A stretch of DNA of 64,000 nt from Crenobacter luteus (lineage in GTDB: Bacteria; Pseudomonadota; Gammaproteobacteria; Burkholderiales; Chromobacteriaceae), in the NCBI RefSeq assembly GCF_004345725.1, contig NZ_SLXG01000010.1:32033-96032 (forward strand), in the 5' to 3' direction. A program made the translations under genes and the position numbers. The notes below the pieces were generated by a model. It did no database searches and was not told the origin of the DNA. It was given only the letters and a program-made list of their open reading frames with translations. Every line of letters starts with the position of its first letter. Position 1 is the stretch's first letter. Below, one piece after another: positions 58,096 to 64,000 of the stretch.

Positions 58096-59205
58096 ATGTC
58101 TGATCTGGCTTCTTCGCAACTTCTCAAGGCGTCCGCGGCACAGCTGCCGGTCCACGTCTACTTCGATCCCGACTTTTACGCGCTCGAGCAGAAACTGCTG
58201 TTCGGCGACGCGCCGCGCTATTACGGCCACGAGCTGATGGTGCCGAACGCCGGCGACTATCACACGCTCGAGTGGCTGGGTCATGGCCAGATGCTGAAGA
58301 ACGTCGACGGCGAGGTGAAGCTGATCTCCAACGTCTGTCGGCATCGCCAGGCGGTGATCTACAAGGGACGCGGCAACGGCAACCATATCGTGTGCAATCT
58401 GCACGGCTGGACCTACGACCAGGAAGGTGCGCTGATCGGCGCGCCGCACTTCCCGGAAACGCCATGCCTGAACCTGAACCAGACGCCGCTGACGCGCTGG
58501 AACGGCCTGTTGTTCGACGCGCGCCGCGATATCGGCAAGGATCTGGCCAAGCTTGGCGTCGCCAAGCATATGAGCTTCGACGGCTACGCCTTCCACAGCG
58601 CGCACAGCACCGAGTACGACTTCAACTGGAAGACCTTCATCGAGGTTTACTCCGAGGATTACCACGTCGACCCGTTCCACCCGGGGCTGGGCAACTTCGT
58701 CGACTGCGGCGACCTCAAGTGGGAGTGGGGCGACCACTACCACGTGCAGACCGTCGGCGTGAAGAACCGGCTGGCGCGCGCCGGCTCGCGCGTCTACGGC
58801 AAGTGGCACGAGGAAGTGCTGCGTCGCTACGAGCAGACGCAGCCCGAGTTCGGCGCGATCTGGCTGACCTACTACCCGAACATCATGGTCGAGTGGTATC
58901 CGCACGTGCTGGTGGTCAGCGTCGCGATCCCGCGCGGTCCGGAAAAGACCACGGTGATCACCGAGTTCTACTACCCGGAAGAGGTCGTCTGGTTCGAGCC
59001 CGAGTTCGTCGAGGCCGAGCAGGCCGCCTACTACGAGACGGCCAAGGAGGACGACGAGATCTGCTACCGCATGCACGAGGGCCGCAAGGCGCTGTGGCTG
59101 GCCGGCCGCTCCGAAGTCGGCCCCTACCAGTCGCCGACCGAAGACGGCATGCAGCACTTCCACGAGTACTACCGCCGGCTGATGGGCGACGCGCTGGCCG
59201 GCTGA
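58096..59205 (+). CDS. Rieske-type oxygenase, alpha subunit
   Basis: This 369-residue protein has an N-terminal Rieske [2Fe-2S] domain (ligands in NVCRHRQAV and IVCNLHGWTYD). The catalytic domain has a mononuclear iron site: NWKTFIEVYSEDYHVDPFHP contains the H-x4-H pair. Such enzymes hydroxylate aromatic rings or demethylate amines such as choline or betaine. No reductase, ferredoxin or beta subunit is adjacent, so it is an orphan whose substrate is unknown. ATG at 58096; a GTG three codons earlier is in frame. Confidence 0.83.
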   Translation: MSDLASSQLLKASAAQLPVHVYFDPDFYALEQKLLFGDAPRYYGHELMVPNAGDYHTLEWLGHGQMLKNVDGEVKLISNVCRHRQAVIYKGRGNGNHIVCNLHGWTYDQEGALIGAPHFPETPCLNLNQTPLTRWNGLLFDARRDIGKDLAKLGVAKHMSFDGYAFHSAHSTEYDFNWKTFIEVYSEDYHVDPFHPGLGNFVDCGDLKWEWGDHYHVQTVGVKNRLARAGSRVYGKWHEEVLRRYEQTQPEFGAIWLTYYPNIMVEWYPHVLVVSVAIPRGPEKTTVITEFYYPEEVVWFEPEFVEAEQAAYYETAKEDDEICYRMHEGRKALWLAGRSEVGPYQSPTEDGMQHFHEYYRRLMGDALAG

Positions 59206-59241
59206 CGCTGGCGCAAACGCCCGCCCGCGGGCACAATGACG

Positions 59242-59272
59242 AGGCGCGGACCGGTTCCGCGCCTTTGTTTTT
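59242..59272 (+). terminator. Terminator after the Rieske oxygenase
   Basis: A 9-bp stem (59242-59250 with 59256-59264) and a 5-base loop are followed by TTGTTTTT. It ends just before the ATG of the next gene at 59279. Confidence 0.8.
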
Positions 59273-59278
59273 CCGTCC

Positions 59279-59824
59279 ATGCCTACGTTTCTGTCCCGAA
59301 TCCTGATCCTCGCGCTCGGCCTGACCCTGGCCGGGCCAGCCCTGGCCGCCGTCTACCGCGACCCGCAGGGCGCGCTGCGCTTCGAGTTGCCCGACGGCTG
59401 GCGCGTGCGCGCCTATCGTCAGGACGGCGCGCGCCAGTGGCGCGTCGTACCGCCGAAGGCCGACCAGCGCGAGCGCGCGGCGATCGAGGTGCTGGTCAAG
59501 ATCCGTCCGCTCGCGCCGGGCGAGTCGCTCGACCGTCTCGCGCGCCGGCTGAAGAAAGCCGACGGCGACCGCGAGCCGGCGCGCTCCTTGCAGTACAACC
59601 GCGCCGAGGAGCGCCTGTTCGCCGACGTGCGTGAGGCGCGGCTGGTGTCCGGCGGCTTGTGGATCGTACGGCGCGAGTACCGGCTGTACCAGCGGGTCGG
59701 CAGGAAGACGATGATCGAGGCGCGTTGCTCGGCCAACGCCGCCGAGTTCGCGCCGGTGCGCCGCGCGCTGATGACGCTGTGCGCGTCGGTGCGGCCGCTG
59801 CCGGCGCCGCGGGGCGGGCGATGA
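59279..59824 (+). CDS. Secreted or periplasmic protein of unknown function
   Basis: This 181-residue protein has a clear signal peptide (LILALGLTLAGPALAAVY, cut near residue 24). A basic region of alternating strands follows, including FELPDGWRVRAYRQ and RREYRLYQRVGRKTMIEARC. The pattern of a strand-rich domain after GALRFELPDGW resembles PsbP-like stress proteins, but the match is weak. It overlaps the EamA gene by four bases. Confidence 0.65.
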   Translation: MPTFLSRILILALGLTLAGPALAAVYRDPQGALRFELPDGWRVRAYRQDGARQWRVVPPKADQRERAAIEVLVKIRPLAPGESLDRLARRLKKADGDREPARSLQYNRAEERLFADVREARLVSGGLWIVRREYRLYQRVGRKTMIEARCSANAAEFAPVRRALMTLCASVRPLPAPRGGR

Positions 59825-60687
59825 GCGGCTGGCGCGAGGCGCTCGCCACCGGCCGGCTCGGCGCCGGCTGGATGATCGTCGCGGCGTTCTGCTTCGCGGC
59901 GATGGGCGTGTTCGTCAAGCTCGGCAAGCCGTACTTCTCGCCGGCCGAACTGTTGTTCTACCGCACGCTGATCGGTTTCGCCTTCGTGTCGGCGCTGGTC
60001 GGCGCGCGCCGCCAGCGCGTGCTGTCGGACAACTGGGGCGCGCATCTGAAGCGCAGCTTCACCGGCTACGCGGCCATCGTCTGTCTTTTTTACGCGATCA
60101 CCGCGCTGCCTTTGGCGACCGCCGTCACGCTCAACTACACCTCGACGCTGTTCTTCGCGCTGATCTGCGTGATCTGGCTGCGCGAGCGACTGAGCGGTCG
60201 CGTCGCCTGCGCGCTGCTGATCGGTTTTGCCGGCATCGTCACGCTGCTTCGGCCGACCTTCGACAGCCAGACCTGGTTCGCCGCGCTCGTCGGGCTGCTG
60301 TCCGGCTTCTTCGCCGGCGCGTCGATCTTCCAGGTGCGCGAGCTCGGGCAGATGGGCGAGCCCGAGTGGCGCACCGTGTGGTGGTTCACCGGCGTGTCGA
60401 CCCTGTTGTCGCTAGTCTGGCTGTTGTTCCACCGTTTCAGCCCCATCACCTCGGCCAACGTCTGGATCCTCGCCGGCCTCGGCGCCTCGGCCACCGCCGG
60501 CCAGCTGGCGATGACGCGCGCCTACAAGGAGGGGCGCAAATTCCTCGCCGCCAGCTTCGGTTACTTCACCGTGGTGTTCTCGGCGCTGATGGGCTGGGCG
60601 CTGTGGGGCGACGCCTTGTCGGTCGCGAGCATGGTCGCAATGGGCGCCGTCGTGCTGTCGGGCCTGATCGCCGCGCGGCGCGCTTGA
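59821..60687 (+). CDS. EamA-family (drug/metabolite) transporter
   Basis: This 288-residue inner-membrane protein has ten predicted spans arranged as two EamA repeats: FAAMGVFVKLGKPYFSPAEL with FYRTLIGF in the first, LAGLGASATAGQLAMTRAYK and FLAASFGYFTVVFSALMGW in the second. It resembles RhaT/RarD-like exporters. The substrate is unknown. The ATG overlaps the stop of the secreted protein gene. Confidence 0.83.
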   Translation: MSGWREALATGRLGAGWMIVAAFCFAAMGVFVKLGKPYFSPAELLFYRTLIGFAFVSALVGARRQRVLSDNWGAHLKRSFTGYAAIVCLFYAITALPLATAVTLNYTSTLFFALICVIWLRERLSGRVACALLIGFAGIVTLLRPTFDSQTWFAALVGLLSGFFAGASIFQVRELGQMGEPEWRTVWWFTGVSTLLSLVWLLFHRFSPITSANVWILAGLGASATAGQLAMTRAYKEGRKFLAASFGYFTVVFSALMGWALWGDALSVASMVAMGAVVLSGLIAARRA

Positions 60688-60773
60688 GCGGCCGGGCGTC
60701 TTGTCCGGCGTCAACGCAAAGCCGCGCCGCGGGGCTAGAATCAAAACGACATTCACCCCGCATGGAGCACGCC

Positions 60774-61130
60774 ATGATCTCGATCCGCGAGCAGGCCTAC
60801 GGCCTCGACGTTGCCCTCTACAACGAATTCACCCTGGCCGATTTCAAGCTGTTCGAAGACGCGCTGACCAAAAGGCTGGCCGAGCGCGACAAGCCCGACG
60901 TGCTGCTCGACCTGGCCGACCTGAAGGACTTCACGCTCGACATGGCGCTCGAGGAGCTGCGCTTCGTGCGCGAGCACGAGGCCGACTTCGGCCGCGTCGC
61001 CATCGTCGTCACCGATATCTGGATCAAGCTGGCCGCCCATATCGCCGGCCTGTTGTCGAAGACGCGCTGCCAGTACTTCGACACCGTCGAGGAGGCGCAG
61101 GCCTGGCTCGAAAACCCCGTCGCCGCTTGA
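60774..61130 (+). CDS. SpoIIAA/STAS-like protein
   Basis: This 118-residue soluble protein begins MISIREQAYGLDVALYNEFT and contains DVLLDLADLKDFTLDMALEE, VAIVVTDIWIKLAAHI and CQYFDTVEEAQAWL. This pattern matches SpoIIAA-like (STAS) proteins of Gram-negative bacteria. They bind lipids or nucleotides in some cases; the role here is unknown. GGAG stands eight bases before this ATG; an ATG four codons earlier is also in frame. Confidence 0.75.
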   Translation: MISIREQAYGLDVALYNEFTLADFKLFEDALTKRLAERDKPDVLLDLADLKDFTLDMALEELRFVREHEADFGRVAIVVTDIWIKLAAHIAGLLSKTRCQYFDTVEEAQAWLENPVAA

Positions 61131-61190
61131 TCTTCGCCGCGCGGCCGTGACAGACTCGGCGCTTCTCGCAACAAACCAGAAGAAACGCCG

Positions 61191-63497
<2,307 letters not shown>

Positions 63498-63504
63498 GGA
63501 CGGA

Positions 63505-63528
63505 AGGTTGGCCGAGCTCGGCCAACCT
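63505..63528. repeat. Palindromic pair of the GTTGGCCGAG repeat after tex
   Basis: A 24-base perfect palindrome centred on GAGCTC holds two head-to-head copies of the repeat, eight bases after the tex stop. It is weaker as a terminator than the next hairpin because only TTC-type sequence follows. Its position after a gene mirrors the pair at 27369-27407. Confidence 0.85.
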
Positions 63529-63543
63529 GCTTCGTCTTTCCGC

Positions 63544-63567
63544 AAGGGCCGCGTCAGCGGCCCTTTT
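63544..63567 (+). terminator. Rho-independent terminator after tex
   Basis: The 9-bp stem AAGGGCCGC/GCGGCCCTT with a 4-base loop ends in TTTT. It separates tex from the rRNA promoter. Confidence 0.85.
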
Positions 63568-63771
63568 GCATGGGTGGCGGTCGTCGGTCGGTTGCCGGGC
63601 CTGGATCGGTGGAAGGGGAAGGGACCGGTGATCTGCTTGTCGGGAGCGGTTTCGCGCGCATTGACGTTCATGCCTGGCGCCAGGCTTGGGTTGAAGTTTT
63701 GAAAAATCAATGGCTTAGTGGAATTTTGTGTTTGCGGCACGCTTTTTTCGCGATTTTTGTCGCGAAAGGTG

Positions 63772-63800
63772 TTGACGTCGCGGGAGGGGGTGGGTATAGT
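63772..63800 (+). promoter_or_regulatory. Ribosomal RNA operon promoter
   Basis: TTGACG (63772-63777), exactly 17 bases, then TATAGT (63795-63800) make a near-consensus sigma-70 promoter. An A/T-rich stretch from about 63695 to 63765 upstream fits an UP element. Transcription should start near 63807, about 160 bases before the 16S 5' end. Confidence 0.9.
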
Positions 63801-63844
63801 TCGCCTCCTCGCTGCAGCGCAAACGAAACAACGCGACGCAGCCC

Positions 63845-63853
63845 GCTCTTTAA
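63845..63853 (+). promoter_or_regulatory. boxA antitermination element
   Basis: GCTCTTTAA is the core of the rRNA leader boxA (E. coli TGCTCTTTAACA), which loads the Nus antitermination complex. It is about 40 bases into the expected transcript. Confidence 0.85.
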
Positions 63854-63969
63854 TAAATCGAACAACCGATAGGTGTGAGTTTCTGGCTTCGGCAAGAAAC
63901 TGGCACCAGCAAGTAGCGCGATCTTCGGATCGTGGCCTTGCGGACCAGAAGTACGATTAGCTTAGGTTT

Positions 63970-64000
63970 GAACTGAAGAGTTTGATCCTGGCTCAGATTG
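63970..64000 (+). rRNA. rrs: 16S ribosomal RNA, 5' end only
   Basis: GAACTGAAGAGTTTGATCCT, followed by GGCTCAGATTG, is the universal 16S 5' end. The window stops 31 bases in. The exact mature 5' end may be a base or two away. Confidence 0.97.

Noticed and set aside
63508..63960. Small open frames between tex and the rRNA gene
   Set aside because: They run across terminators, the rRNA promoter and boxA and have no ribosome binding sites or family likeness.

Overview
The window is very GC-rich (roughly two thirds or more by eye) and densely coded. It ends at the first bases of a 16S rRNA gene. Gene content points to a betaproteobacterium, most likely of the order Neisseriales (Chromobacteriaceae-like). 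The evidence is the pairing gph-trpE, the block rpsB-tsf-pyrH-frr-uppS-cdsA-dxr-rseP-bamA-skp-lpxD-fabZ-lpxA-lpxB-rnhB, Pseudomonas-style arginine succinyltransferase genes, and a dense short repeat that behaves like a Neisseriales DNA uptake sequence. The taxonomic call is inference from gene order and style, not from a database match.

Layout. 0.5-9.6 kb: arginine/ornithine uptake (aotJ, aotQ, aotM, aotP), the AraC-type regulator argR, and most of the arginine succinyltransferase pathway (aruC, aruF, aruG, aruD); aruB and aruE are absent here. 10.2-16.7 kb: a LysR regulator divergent from a DUF1338/HglS-like dioxygenase, a class III aminotransferase and a YdiJ-type FAD/Fe-S dehydrogenase, which together could take 2-aminoadipate to 2-oxoglutarate. 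16.7-19.0 kb (minus strand): gph, a putative trp leader peptide, and trpE. 19.0-20.9 kb (minus): a fasciclin protein with an ECF sigma factor and its anti-sigma factor. 21.0-25.5 kb: finR/fpr, an XdhC-like protein, a short-chain dehydrogenase, rpe, apaG and a 27-residue membrane peptide. 25.6-32.7 kb: an Atm1-type ABC exporter, nudC, a YbdK-type ligase, a CPA2 antiporter, mtfA, a small monooxygenase-like protein and a degenerate iron-type ABC ATPase behind a Fur-like box.

33-47.3 kb is the housekeeping core: ribosomal protein S2, EF-Ts, UMP kinase, ribosome recycling factor, then isoprenoid, phospholipid, outer-membrane assembly and lipid A genes in one long plus-strand run. 47.3-50.8 kb holds a small conserved-looking protein, mobB, moeA, a 2Fe-2S ferredoxin and argE. 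50.8-57.6 kb (minus) holds a degenerate HD-GYP protein, hrpA and a methyl-accepting protein. 58-63.5 kb holds an orphan Rieske oxygenase, a secreted protein, an EamA transporter, a STAS-like protein and tex. The last 0.4 kb is a ribosomal RNA operon promoter, boxA and the 16S start.

The most striking signal is not a gene. An exact-core 8-mer TTGGCCGA, mostly inside the 10-mer GTTGGCCGAG, occurs 53 times by hand count, about evenly on both strands. It includes inverted pairs in a terminator, in a post-tex palindrome and in one coding sequence. This is the layout of a DNA uptake sequence, but the motif is unrelated to the known Neisseria GCCGTCTGAA family.
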